NCBI GenBank assembly: GCA_020698575.1
Contig: CM036244.1
Location: 9,270,034-9,334,033 of the forward strand
Length of the DNA: 64,000 nt
Direction: 5' to 3'
From: Bostrychus sinensis
Taxonomy: Eukaryota; Chordata; Actinopteri; Gobiiformes; Eleotridae
The notes below the pieces were generated by a model. The model searched no databases, was not told the DNA's origin, and saw only the letters and a program-made list of their open reading frames with translations. Of this stretch, positions 24,238 through 34,799 are shown piece after piece (position 1 is the first letter of the stretch; each line of letters begins with the position of its first letter). Both the position numbers and the translations under genes were made by a program.

Positions 24238-24361
24238 TAATAATGCATCATCCTTAATAGCACTTTTCTAGCCTCAAAGTCTCTTTACAGTTTGTGTGCA
24301 ATGCAGGGAGCGACCGGCTTTCCTGTTAGCGGGCTCTACCTACTGAGGCACAGCCGCCCCG
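24238..24361 (-). mobile_element. tRNA-derived SINE fragment
   Basis: Reverse complement starts cggggcggctgtgcctcagt and keeps the tRNA head and 3' tail, but most of the body is deleted. It belongs to the family at 29521. Confidence 0.6.
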
Positions 24362-25352
24362 AAATAATATGAGAAATAGTGTGAAATCATATGTTACTGC
24401 TTCTGTGGGACAAAAGCTTTCATGCAATTTTCTGTGATTACCGTGTTTTTGTCAGATTAAAATGTCTCCGGACTCTTCATGACTCAGCGCTGACTCAGAA
24501 GACAACAGAGCTGAATATAATTTAACATTTATCAACAAAAACCTCACCACACACTACACAAGGCCCACGGTTAACACATGACTGCCTCAGACTCGTACAT
24601 CACAGTGGTGTTACCCCACCGCCCCACCCCCCTCCGCTGTCTCTGATGGGACGTCCCAGAGAGAACCCTTATTGTTGGGACGTCTTGTTGTAACAGGCTC
24701 CCGCTGTCTAAACAAACAGTGAGCTGCACGCCTCGCTAACTATTTCTGCAGCTGTCTTCACATCCCTCTGTGGGACGTCCCAAACCAGAACAGTGTGGGG
24801 GCAGCTGTGTCTGACTTTGTTACAGTTGGTGTTGTATGTTAGACGGCTGGATCTAGATTTTTAATAAAAACAAAGCTGACTAAAATATTTTACCATGTGG
24901 GCAGTTTTAATAAAATCCATTACAGATTTTAGTAGTGTATAGCTCTCTTTGATTGGTTGGAAGCTGAATCACCCCATCACTCCTCGCTTTTTCCAAATTT
25001 GAGTTTATTGGGAATGCGTTACTTAATGATGTCACTATGTAGCAAAGGGTAGCCAGGCCCAATAAGAAATGAGTGGCAAATGGTGTGGTTTTAACTCAAG
25101 TTAACTAGAAGAAAAAAGAAAACACACAAATTTAAAGGGCTAAGAAAGAGAAAGATAGATAGCATTTATTTGAATAAACATTACAGATGTCACCTTTAGG
25201 GGGACATCGGGACACTTTCCTTTACCGCAGACAAGAATAGATTCCACTGTTTATAAAATCACTTGGTATGTCCTTGCAAAGACAACATATTTTTTTCCAG
25301 CTTTAAAAAAACAAAAAAAGTAATGTGTATCTGACATTCAACACTGGCTCTT
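24362..25352. other. intron sequence with repeated GGGACGTC palindromes
   Basis: Single-copy-looking and GC-richer around 24590-24800. It holds TGGGACGTCCCA at 24647-24658 and 24771-24782 and a partial copy at 24676-24686. No exon recognised. Confidence 0.5.
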
Positions 25353-25687
25353 ACTCAAGCACTAGTACTTTTACTTTCACTTCATTATTTTGAAGTAATA
25401 GTACTTTTAATTGAGTACAGCCATTCCCAAAGTCAGGAGTGTTGCACCATCCTTAAAAATCTGAAAATCCCATGCGGACCCCCAACAACAAAACTTGTCA
25501 TGTTTTCCCCACAGATATCTATAAAAAAGATTATAAAAATTGAAAATAGACTTATGATTTAAAACAGCTTAAGTAAGTGATATTTTCCAAAACATATTCA
25601 GCTAATTGCAATTCATTTCAAATTCTTTTTATCTAGCTACAACCTCTGGCTTGAGTACAAATTTTAGGTACTTCTTCCACCTCTGAT
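25353..25687. mobile_element. decayed MITE interrupted by a second hAT-like element
   Basis: Outer pieces include agtacttttactttcacttc and aggtacttcttccacctctg, the latter a common fish MITE terminus. The insert at about 25418-25649 begins cagccattcccaaagtcagg, matching the terminus of the element at 38280-38820. It is flanked by ATTGAGTA and CTTGAGTA (7 of 8). The right end of the insert is approximate. Confidence 0.5.
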
Positions 25688-26559
25688 AGCAACAAAGTGA
25701 CACTGACAAGTTTCATCTCTTCATAATAAATCAAGTTTGTTCTGTGTAGGTTTCTTATGATGGCCCTGGTTTACCCAAAAAAGGTCTATGTTGGTTGTAA
25801 AAATGTTATTTATTTATAAGAGGAGCCCCATTAGAACTATGACCAAGTATTTTGCAGTTTAATCAAGTTTATTTCATACTGTCTTCTACTTTCCTCTTGG
25901 CTTTTCTCTTTTATGCCACTGCAAATTATCAGCTTCCTATGGCGTGCACTGATTTGGCAAAGGATTACTCCAGATGCCCTTTTTCATTTCATTTATCTGG
26001 GCTTGGGACTGGCACAAGAAGTCTTTTTAATGTTTGCATTGAGATATTTCGGCTTTATTTGTAAATGAGACAAAGAAATAGCTAAAACAGTGTCTATAGA
26101 TTAACATTAAAGCCTGATGTCTGTCATAGATTATAAGTTTTAACTGTCTAAACTGTGGTCAGTGTTGAATGGTTTCGTGGCTGCCCCCCTCCTGCAGTGG
26201 TCCGTCCCGTCTCTGTCTTTAGTGTTGGACAAGCTGGACATGCCTGAGCAGAACTGAGACAGGCCACAGACTTCACACTGATCTATGAGCTGGGAGTCTG
26301 AGGCTGAAACAACAGAGCGGAAACAAAATTGTCCGCAAGTATGATTCAACATTTGCACAAGCCAGGAAGAAGACTCAAGAAGTTTGCAAGTTTATTTTAG
26401 ACCGGTCTATGTGGACGGAGTTAGATTTCTGGAGGGTAAAAGGCTAACAGCTGCTGAATACAGATATGATTTCTATAGACTGGAAAGTGATGGAAAGCTA
26501 AGTAATTAAATGCCCTTTTCACTATGCAAGGTGAATAGTGATAAAGCTATGTTGCTAGA
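25688..26559. other. intron sequence, nothing recognised
   Basis: AT-rich. A short scrap, gcttgggactggcacaa (about 25998-26014), also appears near 3139. Confidence 0.35.
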
Positions 26560-26996
26560 GGCTGGATAATTTATCATGATGATTCTTGCACTTTAATCCC
26601 AATTTCTGGTCAGGCACATGTCTGGGCAACCATGTGACAAAAGGACCCCAGCTTTCCCAACAAATCTTGTAGCAGTTTGAGCTCTTCACAGTTCACAGGA
26701 AACATCCAAAAATGCTTGAAAAGCTCAAAATAGCAATAAAAAGACTTCCAAAAATCAAAATTTTTGTAGCATTTTGTAGCTCTTCCAAAGCTCTACCTGC
26801 ACAGAGAGTTTGATTGAACTGCTCTTACTGTCACATTTGTCTTTGTTTTAATAAGCATTACTAAAACAAATAACCATACTGAACAATTTCTTTCATAAAA
26901 TTAAGAAAATTGGCCCTACATATCGGTGGAAAAGAAAAAAGAAAAAAGCTGGTTTTGGCATCGGCCATACAAAAACCCTTTATGGTCAACCTTTTT
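26560..26996 (-). mobile_element. hAT-like MITE family G, copy G2
   Basis: Reverse complement of G1: contains ggttgcccagacatgtgcct, ccgatatgtagggccaattt and, near the right edge, aaggttgaccataaaggg. Longer than G1 in the middle. Ends are approximate. Confidence 0.6.
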
Positions 26997-27177
26997 GTTT
27001 CCGTAATAGTCATACGCAGCAAAAAAGTTGCACAGAGAGGAGACAAAGTAGTAAAGACGTAAATAAAAGGGCTTAGGATTTCAAGATCAGTGTTGGATGG
27101 TACTATAGATGAGACTTTCTTTAACGGTCCTAGACACATTTTGCCTGTCTGTCCTTTCTTCTTTTTTTCCCCCACAG

Positions 27178-27362
27178 CTGGGTTTTTAGGAGTTTTTCCT
27201 TATCGAGAAGGAGAGTCTAAGGACAGGGGATATCCTAGGATTGTTTAGTTTAGTTATTGTTTGATTGATTGTGTGTTAAGTCTGATTGTGTGTTTATGTT
27301 TTATTAGCTGTTTGTGAAGGTGACACCGGGGTAAATAAATGAAATAGAATTGAGTGGAATTG
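27178..27362 (+). mobile_element. LINE-type 3' tail fragment
   Basis: The block aggagtttttccttatcgag, a TTGATTGATT/GTGTG stretch and the end aaatagaattgagtggaatt correspond to the fragment at 15886-16050. Confidence 0.55.
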
Positions 27363-28289
27363 AATACACATGGCTCAAAATATGCCACTGACATAAATGT
27401 GGACAAGACACAATAGGAACCAGAGAAGCAGTGCTACTGGTCTAAATAACTGGATGAATTTCAAGATTAAATTACATTTTCTTGTTTAGGCTTGTTGGCA
27501 ACTTTGTCTTTCATTACAGCAAAGAAAAGAACAAACAGCCTGCACTGGACCCAGGCCAAATCGAGCCATTCTGAAAGGAAATATGGCTCAGATCTCTAAA
27601 CAGTGGATGTTTTCACTCGAGTGATCCTGCTCTGGTTCACTGCATCGTTGATCCTGTTTGTGATTTTTAATTTGTGATAATATGAGCAAATAATATTATG
27701 GAGGAAAGTATTGTATCTCTGAAGAACTATAAAAAAACACTCACTCACTTCTTACTTTTTGGGTTCCGTCTCTACCAATGTCAACACAGATAATCGGTCG
27801 TCTGGCACGGTCGGACAGTCTGGTGCGTGTTTGGCGAGTTCTGCACCGTCGGACAGTGGGACACAGTTGGATCTAGTTTGGCTGACTGAAAATGTAGAAT
27901 TGGCGTCATACCTCAAACGACCGCTCTGATTGGCTGCGCCCCATATTTACTGTCATCCCTCTCCATATTATCATTAAAATAAGAGGGAATTGTGTTTGGA
28001 AAACCATTCATAATGTTTCCCACATCTGTGATGCTAGTGAGCTAGAGTTGTAGCCTTGTGCAGACTTCATTACTGTGATGAGATGTGTTTAACGTAGCGT
28101 GTATTCATTCACCAATAAATACTTTTTGTTTTTGTGCCGACCAGAAGGGACGGCTGGTGTGAAGTCAGTGTGTTCCAGCCTTAAACAATGTTAGGTAAGT
28201 GACAGATATTAGCAAATATTTCTGTCCACTAGGTTTGTCATGGTCATAACTAGCACATTACTCTAGTTTTAAAGTCACTGGCACTGGCG
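27363..28289. other. intron sequence, nothing recognised
   Basis: 27795-27870 repeats gtcggacagt twice (27808 and 27853), but this is not a clear tandem array. No exon found. Confidence 0.35.
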
Positions 28290-28748
28290 CTTGGTTTGTT
28301 TTCATATTGCTTTTTATTTGCTTTTAAATGCCTCCACGGTCTCGCCCCTCAGTATCTGTGCGAGCTGCTCCAGACCCACACCTCACCTTTGACCTCAGGA
28401 CAGAGGACACTGAGAGGAGGCCGTGCTTTTTTAGTTGCTGCCCCAAAATTGTGGAATGAGCTGCTATTGTGCCTTAGTCCTCTCTTAAAACACACTTTTT
28501 CTCTTTGGCTTTTAATACAGAGTTTTTGACTTTTAATTGTTTTACTGTTTATTGTTTGTTTTTGCTTTTTTAAATAGTTTTTATAACACATATAGCTGTT
28601 GTTTTTTTTTATATTCTTTTATAGTTAATTTTACATGCTTGTTAGTATATTTACAATTCTTTGTTGTGTTGTAACTCCAATGCTTTGTACAGAACTTTGG
28701 TCAACTCTGTTGTTTTTAAAATGTTGTATAAATAAAGTTGGATTGGAT
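28290..28748 (+). pseudogene. LINE ORF2 C-terminal fragment plus 3' tail
   Basis: The open stretch encodes KCLHGLAPQYLCELLQTH and further on FLVAAPKLWNELLL, the C-terminal tail that follows reverse transcriptase in L2/CR1/I-like fish LINEs. It ends in a stop at 28527-28529. The 3' tail tgtataaataaagttggatt is typical of such elements. The endonuclease and polymerase domains are absent, so this is a 5'-truncated dead copy. Confidence 0.75.
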
Positions 28749-29520
28749 AACTTGTTATAGCAGGATTTAGCAAAGCCTGTGCCTGAGTATTCTTGCCTTT
28801 CGATATTGTCATCATTCATATGCTGAGCCAAATCCACCTCCTAGTTTCCACCACTGTTTCAACCAACAGCAGACAAAGACTATTTAAGGCTCTTCTGATT
28901 GGATAAAAGGAGACAGGATACATGGAAATGGATTCTCTGTTTGTTGCAAGGCAGAAAGATTGGGAAAGACATGTTACTGACTCAAAAACAGTAATGCGAA
29001 TTTTCAAAAGACTGCAATTATTTAATGACACAAACATAAAATCTAACATGTTGATGTGGAGATAGGAGAAAAACCTGTTCAAAGCCTTGTAAAGAACTTA
29101 CAGGTACATCCAACACACGTCTCACTCTCTTTTTCCAATTTATTTTATGGCTGAGGCTGAAATTGCGGAGGCCATTAGTGCCGCTGGGGGATCTTTGAGG
29201 CAGCACCCGGGGGAAACTCTGCTAAAATGTGCTTTTTTTCTTTTTGTTGTGTGACAGTGGGATCGCCTTATCCTGTGATCTCCAACATGGGCCCTTCTAT
29301 ATTTTCACAATTTCCCACCAACACTAATCTAATCTTGTTCTTTTGTGTGGTTTACAGCAGGAAAAGTCTAATTTGAGGTTTTTGAAGGATGGCAACAAGA
29401 GCCTTTCCTGCAGTCTAATGCCATTTCAGCAGCAACAAAGGCGTCCCACTGGAAGCACTGGCAACTAGTGTTACAAAAACTAAGATTTATACATATAAAA
29501 AGGCATCAAAAGTGGAACTA
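28749..29520. other. intron sequence, nothing recognised
   Basis: No exon. A block with ccgctgggggatcttt near 29180 recurs loosely near 30774. Confidence 0.35.
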
Positions 29521-29876
29521 GGGCGGCAGTAGCTCATTTGGTAGAGACGTGCACCCACTAACCAGAAGGTTGGTGGTTCAATCCCTGCTGCCGACATTGC
29601 ATCCTTCCGTTTTTGTCCGTGGGTAAGACATTCACCCCGCTTTGCCTGAATGAACGTGTGATTGTGTGATTGGTGGTGAGCAGAGGCTGTATAGGCGCAG
29701 AATGACTGCCACGTCTCGTCAGTCTGTCCCAGGGCAGCTGTGGCTACAGAAGTAGGTCACCAGCACCACTGTGACTGAAGAGTGAATGAAAAATGGACTC
29801 GCTTTGAGAAACTTTAGAGGCTTGAAAAGCGCGCTTTAGTAAATCTAATCCATTATTATGATTATTATTAAGGTAG
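29521..29876 (+). mobile_element. tRNA-derived SINE, near full length
   Basis: Head with A-box-like tagctcatttggtagag and B-box-like gtggttcaatcc, body with aagacattcaccccgctttg, ctgtggctacagaagtagg and ctcgctttgagaaac, and an (ATT)n tail. The same family appears at 37438, 52380 and 62240 (reverse). Confidence 0.85.
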
Positions 29877-30073
29877 AGGTGGGCTGTAATATGTAGAAAA
29901 ATCTGGACATATTAGAGCTAGAGATTTGTGGAAATGTGTATCCTCTTTTGTTGTTAAAAAATTAAACTAAACAATTTCATCTCAAAAAATGCATTACATC
30001 AAACACAATCATGAAAACCCTGAAAATAAAAATTTCTGTGTAAGCCGTCAGTAAATGGGATTCTGAAATCATT

Positions 30074-30375
30074 TTAAAAAGGCTATATTATGCAAAATCG
30101 ACCATGCATTTCTACTTATTTCCTCCCAGCTAATTTTCATTTTGTAGTAAAATGGCATTAAACAAAAAGATCAAGGACATAAAAAGATCTTTTTCTACGT
30201 TTCTGCCCAAACGTCCGTAACAGCTCTGCCCTCTGTTGGTCTCTTCACCTGTTTTTTTATGGCACTAGTAAAGAAATTATTTAAAATGTATTATTTTAGT
30301 CACACAGGTTGTAAAATGTGTTATAGAGGCGACCAAGATTGGTTTAAAAATATGAAAAAAAGCATAAAGCATAAT
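30074..30375 (+). mobile_element. family A element, copy A5 (internally deleted)
   Basis: Left end ttaaaaaggctatattatgc and right part gcgaccaagattggtttaaa are present. The left interior is missing. The CTCF-like core reads ctgccctctgttgg, one base off. Confidence 0.75.
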
Positions 30376-30439
30376 AGTGGTTTCTTTATGCAACCCTTAC
30401 ACTTTCAGATTTTCAGAATATTGTGCACATTTTTCTCCT

Positions 30440-30515
30440 CAATCATGTAAAATACTTTGGTCGGCGCTTCTTGTGAGTAAGTGCTTTGTAAATAAAGTTG
30501 TACTGATTGAAGACA
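30440..30515 (+). mobile_element. LINE 3' tail scrap
   Basis: aagtgctttgtaaataaagt closely resembles the tail at 28720-28748. Too short to assign further. Confidence 0.4.
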
Positions 30516-30924
30516 GATGGGAAATCTCCGTCTTTACACACACTACATGAATGGAAACGCACATGGCTAATTAGCATAAATCAATGCTTTGTACACACTG
30601 TTTGCTAATGCTAAGTGGCTAATGTCTTTGCAACCACCAGCACTGACACTGGACAGAGGCTGTGTTGATTTCCAATAATTCTACATTTGCACTAATCTGA
30701 TCTCTGTTATGTGCTTTCCCACTGAAAAAAATCTATTTGAGTTTTCTGAAGGACATCAGAAGGCTTTCCCCGCCGCTGGGGGTAATCTTTGCACAAATCC
30801 AAGAATCAGCACCAAAACATGGCCTCATACATCAACGATTTAACTCCTCCTTTTGTCTTTAGCGTCTTATCTCCAAAATTTTACAGCGCCTTGGTCTCAC
30901 AACCTGGCGCTGTGTGCTTTAGAG

Positions 30925-31641
30925 CAGAATTCTCACACTTTTCACACCAAGTGCCACCTCAGACAATAACTGGCTTTCATAGTACCATCTTAACTGGAGT
31001 AAAATAAGAATTACTAAAAAAGAACAAACCAGGATTAAAGCGGGGCTAAACCATTGCTAAACCAGTACTAAAGCCAGGCTAAAGCAGGGCTGAACAAGGA
31101 TATAACCAAGACTAATCCGGGGTTAAACCAGGGCTACACCAGGTCTAAACCAGGATTTAACCACCTAAACCTGGACTTAACCAGGAAGAAACCAGGACAA
31201 AACCAGGGCTACACCAGGACTTAGCCATGTCTAAACCAGGATTAAACCAGGGCATGACAAGGACTAAACCAGGGCTAAAACACGACTACACCAGGACTGA
31301 ACCAGGACAAAACCAAGACCAAACCAGGGCTTAAACCAGGACATAACCAGGAATAAAGCAGGACTAGCCCAGGACTAAATCAAGACTAAACCAAGGCTTA
31401 ACCAGGACTTAACCAGGACAAAACCATGACTAAAGTAGGTCAAAACCAGGACTAAACCAGGACATAACTCAGACTTAAACCAGTTCTAGGCAGTGATCTA
31501 AAATTTAACCCCCAACCAGTCCAGGACTAAAAGAGGAAATAAAACTGTCTCTAGGTTTAACTAAATCAGGACTTGAACTGCAAAAGACTCCTGTCCTGAG
31601 TAACACCAGGGGATACCCGTACCACAGCTTGAGAACCCCTC
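30925..31641 (+). mobile_element. hAT-like element carrying minisatellite array 2
   Basis: Left end cagaattctcacacttttca and the reverse complement of the right end (gaggggttctcaagctgtgg) resemble hAT termini. Flanks CTTTAGAG (30917-30924) and GTTTATAG (31642-31649) agree at 6 of 8. Between them lies about 500 bp of CCAGGACTAAA-type units (31020-31530). The 3' flank is shared with 17831-17943. No transposase frame. Confidence 0.75.
31020..31530 (+). repeat. CCAGGACTAAA-type minisatellite, array 2
   Basis: About 45 degenerate units (ccaggactaaa, ccagggctaaa, ccaggacttaa). More diverged than array 1, and entirely inside the element at 30925-31641. Confidence 0.9.
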
Positions 31642-32308
31642 GTTTATAGGAACAGCAGAAAGTGCACCAGGGATTCATCTTTTTGAAGTTTGTGATTAAT
31701 TTCTTTTCTTTCTGGGAGCACTGAACTGCAGCAGTGTCCCTGTTTCGTACCTGTTCTCATTAGTGCCATGTGAAAACTTTTTTTTTCTCTTCGTCCACTC
31801 TCTCCTTTCATCCCATTACCTTCCTGTCCTCTCCTATCCACCGTTTTCTGCATCATATCCACACACACATATATTTGCACACACACACGGCTCGGAGTAG
31901 ATCACAGGAGCCAGGACTAAACCACTGTCAGCTTGTCACGGTCCGGTTATAAGCAGAATTTAAATGTGGTCCACCTTTGTGCATAATAATAACACGGTGA
32001 GTCTGCAAAGAGGCCAAAAAACATGAGAGTACAAAACTGAATCCTGAATTAGTCGGCTTTAAAAAATACTATCTGCAGCTTAACTTGAAAAAAAGTGGTG
32101 GAAATGTTTGTAGATGGAAATATAGCAAGGATTTAAAAAGTATGTCCACTGTGCATTGGGCTGTTCAATGCAAATGTATCTCAAGGGGCTGCATAAAGTA
32201 AATATTACTAATGTTAGGTGCACGACTTTCTGTATCACAAAAGTGGCATATGCAGTTGCCACCTGAAGAAGCTTTGGACTTTTAAAATTGATATCTAAAC
32301 TTGTATTA
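31642..32308. other. intron sequence, nothing recognised
   Basis: A pyrimidine-rich block near 31784-31840 and a short CA run near 31861-31888. No exon. Confidence 0.4.
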
Positions 32309-32825
32309 ACACCAATCAGGCATAACATTATAACCACTGACAGGTGAAGTGAAAAACACAGATTATTTCTTCATCATGGCACCTGCTAAGGCTCATTTAT
32401 TCTCCAATTTCATACGTAAATAGAGCTGTCTGTTCCAAGCATTGTTGGTGTCACAGCATTTATACTTATCAACATGTGTGTGTTATGTTAAACAACCATT
32501 AGGGGGCGAGTAATGACAGTTAAAGATTTTACCAAGACGGAAAAAAAAAACACAACAAATATGGCGGCGTTGGTGGATGGAGGTTTTTACACCTCTTTGC
32601 AAAATGCAAAAGAGCCAAGATAATGAGGGGAAAATAGTGGTGGTCTGTTCAGTCTTTGAGAAAACCGTGACTAACTTTCTCTTGTCACTCCTTAAAAAGG
32701 TCAGCGCATGTTCTGCTCCGTTCATTTGTCTCCACAAGCTCTGGAAAAACAGACCAACGTACAACAGAATGAACGCAGAAGACAGACAGATCTGTATCTA
32801 ACGCAGAGTATAAATGAGCCTTTAG

Positions 32826-33175
32826 TGGGTGGGGCGTATGAGGCAGCAAGTGAATGTTTTGTCGTCAAAGTTGCAGGAAGATGGTCCCGGGTTCTATTCT
32901 TGGACCGTGTGGGGCCTTTCTGTGTGGAGTCTGCATGTTCTTCCTGTGTCTGGGTTGGTTTCCTCCGGGTGCTCCAGTTTCCTCCAGCAACCTAAAACAT
33001 GCACAACAGGCTAATCCTCCAGCTCCAGGTACTACTGATCTGATCCTGGACCCAAGATCTGGAGAAGGGTCCCGGGCGCTGCACCACGGCAGCCCACTGC
33101 TCCTGACAGGTTGCCCCAGCAGCATTGAGGGATGGGTCAAATGCAGAGAACAAACAATAAAGTATACCTTTAAAA
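32826..33175 (+). mobile_element. V-SINE-like tRNA-derived SINE nested in the 32309-33840 element
   Basis: A tRNA-like B-box region (cccgggttctattcttgg) is followed by the conserved core tttctgtgtggagtctgcat, gttcttcctgtgtctgggtt and cctccgggtgctccagtttc. This core is shared by DANA/V-SINE type fish SINEs. The 3' tail ends near aaacaataaagtatacctt. Confidence 0.75.
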
Positions 33176-33289
33176 AATGGACAGGTTTGGATTTGAGCAA
33201 GTTTGACTGGATCAGAGCATCTCCAGAACTGCTGCTCTTGTGGGTTGTTCCCGGCCTGCAGTGGTCAGGGTGTACCAAAACTGGTCCAA

Positions 33290-33708
33290 CACAGCAAAAA
33301 ATCAATATCTACATTTGATAAAATTATTTGAATTTAGCTTATTAATCTTGATTTGAGCAATAATTCAAAATATCAATCTTGGTTTAAGCAAAAATAACTA
33401 GGTTAGATCTATTTAGTTATAGGTAACTTATTACTAGATTATTTGCCTCGTTTCAAAGTATTTTTTCCCTGTTTCAAGCTATTTTCACTCATTTCAAGCA
33501 AAATTATCTGTCCATGGGGTAAGGTAATTTTGCTTTACTTTGAAACGAGGGAAATAATCTAGTAATAAGTTACCTAAAAAAATAAATAAATCTAATCTAG
33601 TGAAAATTGCTCAAATAAAGATTGATGATCTGAATTTTTGCTCAAATCAAGATTAATAATCTGAATTCAAGTAATTTTATCTAATGTAGATATTGAAAAT
33701 TTGCAGTG
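33290..33708. repeat. 419-bp palindrome (fold-back MITE)
   Basis: Left arm cacagcaaaaaatcaatatc and onward is mirrored by the right arm over about 180 bp, for example ggtaacttattactagatta at 33422-33441 against its complement at 33554-33573. The central spacer is roughly 60 bp. The outer ends CACAGCAAA / CACTGCAAA match a common fish palindromic MITE terminus. Confidence 0.9.
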
Positions 33709-33840
33709 AAGAAGGGAAAAGCGGTGAACCGGGGACAGGTGATGCACATGGGGCCTGTGTGAACTGATCCAACAGACGAGCTTCATGAACTGATGAATGA
33801 ATATTAGGCAGGTGGTCATAATGTTATGCCTGATCAGTGT

Positions 33841-34166
33841 AAAGTGCACTATGTGACAACCTCAAGTTACCATTAAGGTTTTTTAATCATATTACTGCAT
33901 ACATCAGTGGCTGTTGCTCATACACCACTCAAGCATTTAATCAATGGTTGAGGGAAAAAAATGACAAAGTGCCTATTAGGATCTTTTTGGTAGTGCAGTC
34001 TTTACTTGCACCAACAGCTCTTTGGTGGGATGGTTTGACCTTGAAATTAAGCCACTTTTGTTTTAGAAAGCAGTACATGGGTCCCACCTCAAAATTTCAA
34101 GGACTTCCATTCGCTAAAAACATTATAACAACAGATTTTGACATTTATTTTCAAGGAGTTTCAAGG
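33841..34166. other. intron sequence, nothing recognised
   Basis: AT-rich sequence between two transposons. Confidence 0.4.
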
Positions 34167-34174
34167 CTCTACTG

Positions 34175-34446
34175 CAGTGGTTCCAAACCTTTTTTGTGTA
34201 CCCCTGGGCTTTTTTACATTTATTTTACTATATTTTAGCATTCATGTACAAAATATAATATAATAAAAATCCTTAGCAGTTTCACTTCCTTTTTATCAAT
34301 GAGACACTTAAGCTTGTCTTTCATAAGTTTCAGTAGATTACAAATATTTTTCATCTTGGAAATAAACTGTGAAATAATTCCAAGTGCCCCCTGCAAAGTG
34401 CTCACGTACCCCTAGGGGTCCCCATACCCCTGGTTGGGAAACATTG
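34175..34446 (+). mobile_element. hAT-like MITE with perfect 8-bp target duplication
   Basis: The 272-bp element starts cagtggttccaaacc and ends gttgggaaacattg (inverted match CAATGTTTCCCAAC). It is flanked on both sides by CTCTACTG (34167-34174 and 34447-34454). A related reversed fragment is at 52055-52335. Confidence 0.93.
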
Positions 34447-34799
34447 CTCTACTGCACTGGGGCTACTGTATGTGCAACAACACACATTTATGCCTACAGT
34501 GGAGACCAACCTCAATGTGCCATGAGATATTTAGGTCTAAAAATGCCATTAATAGTAGTTTCAATATTATGGCTTATCTTGCAAATTGGATAATTAAGCT
34601 GTTTATCTGGGAATAAAAGCCGTACGTATACAAATCTCAACGCTCATCATTTTTTAAACATGCTTGATGCTTCAAATCATATCCATTTTTAACTACGACT
34701 GCCAAAAAACGAGGTCAGTGTCTGTGCTGTTTGCTGAGTGGAAGACAGACAGAGGCTGCCCCTAAACTGCTGTTGCCAGGCAGACTTCACCTAATCCAT

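Larger units (their letters stand above)
32309..33840 (+). mobile_element. 1.5-kb TIR element, decayed, with two nested insertions
   Basis: The left end ACACCAATCAGGCATAACAT and the reverse complement of the right end, ACACTGATCAGGCATAACAT, are inverted repeats extending over ATTATRACCAC. The interior beside the right end (ctgcagtggtcagggtgtac, gatccaacagacgagct) looks like decayed element sequence without an open transposase. A related terminus lies at 58077-58155. Superfamily not settled; Tc1-like is one possibility. Confidence 0.7.

Noticed and set aside
29521..29600. Possible tRNA gene
   Set aside because: The same head occurs at 37438 and 52380 with a common SINE body.
32854..33318. 154- and 146-codon frames on both strands
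   Set aside because: They overlap the V-SINE-like repeat; open frames in this SINE are common and not coding.
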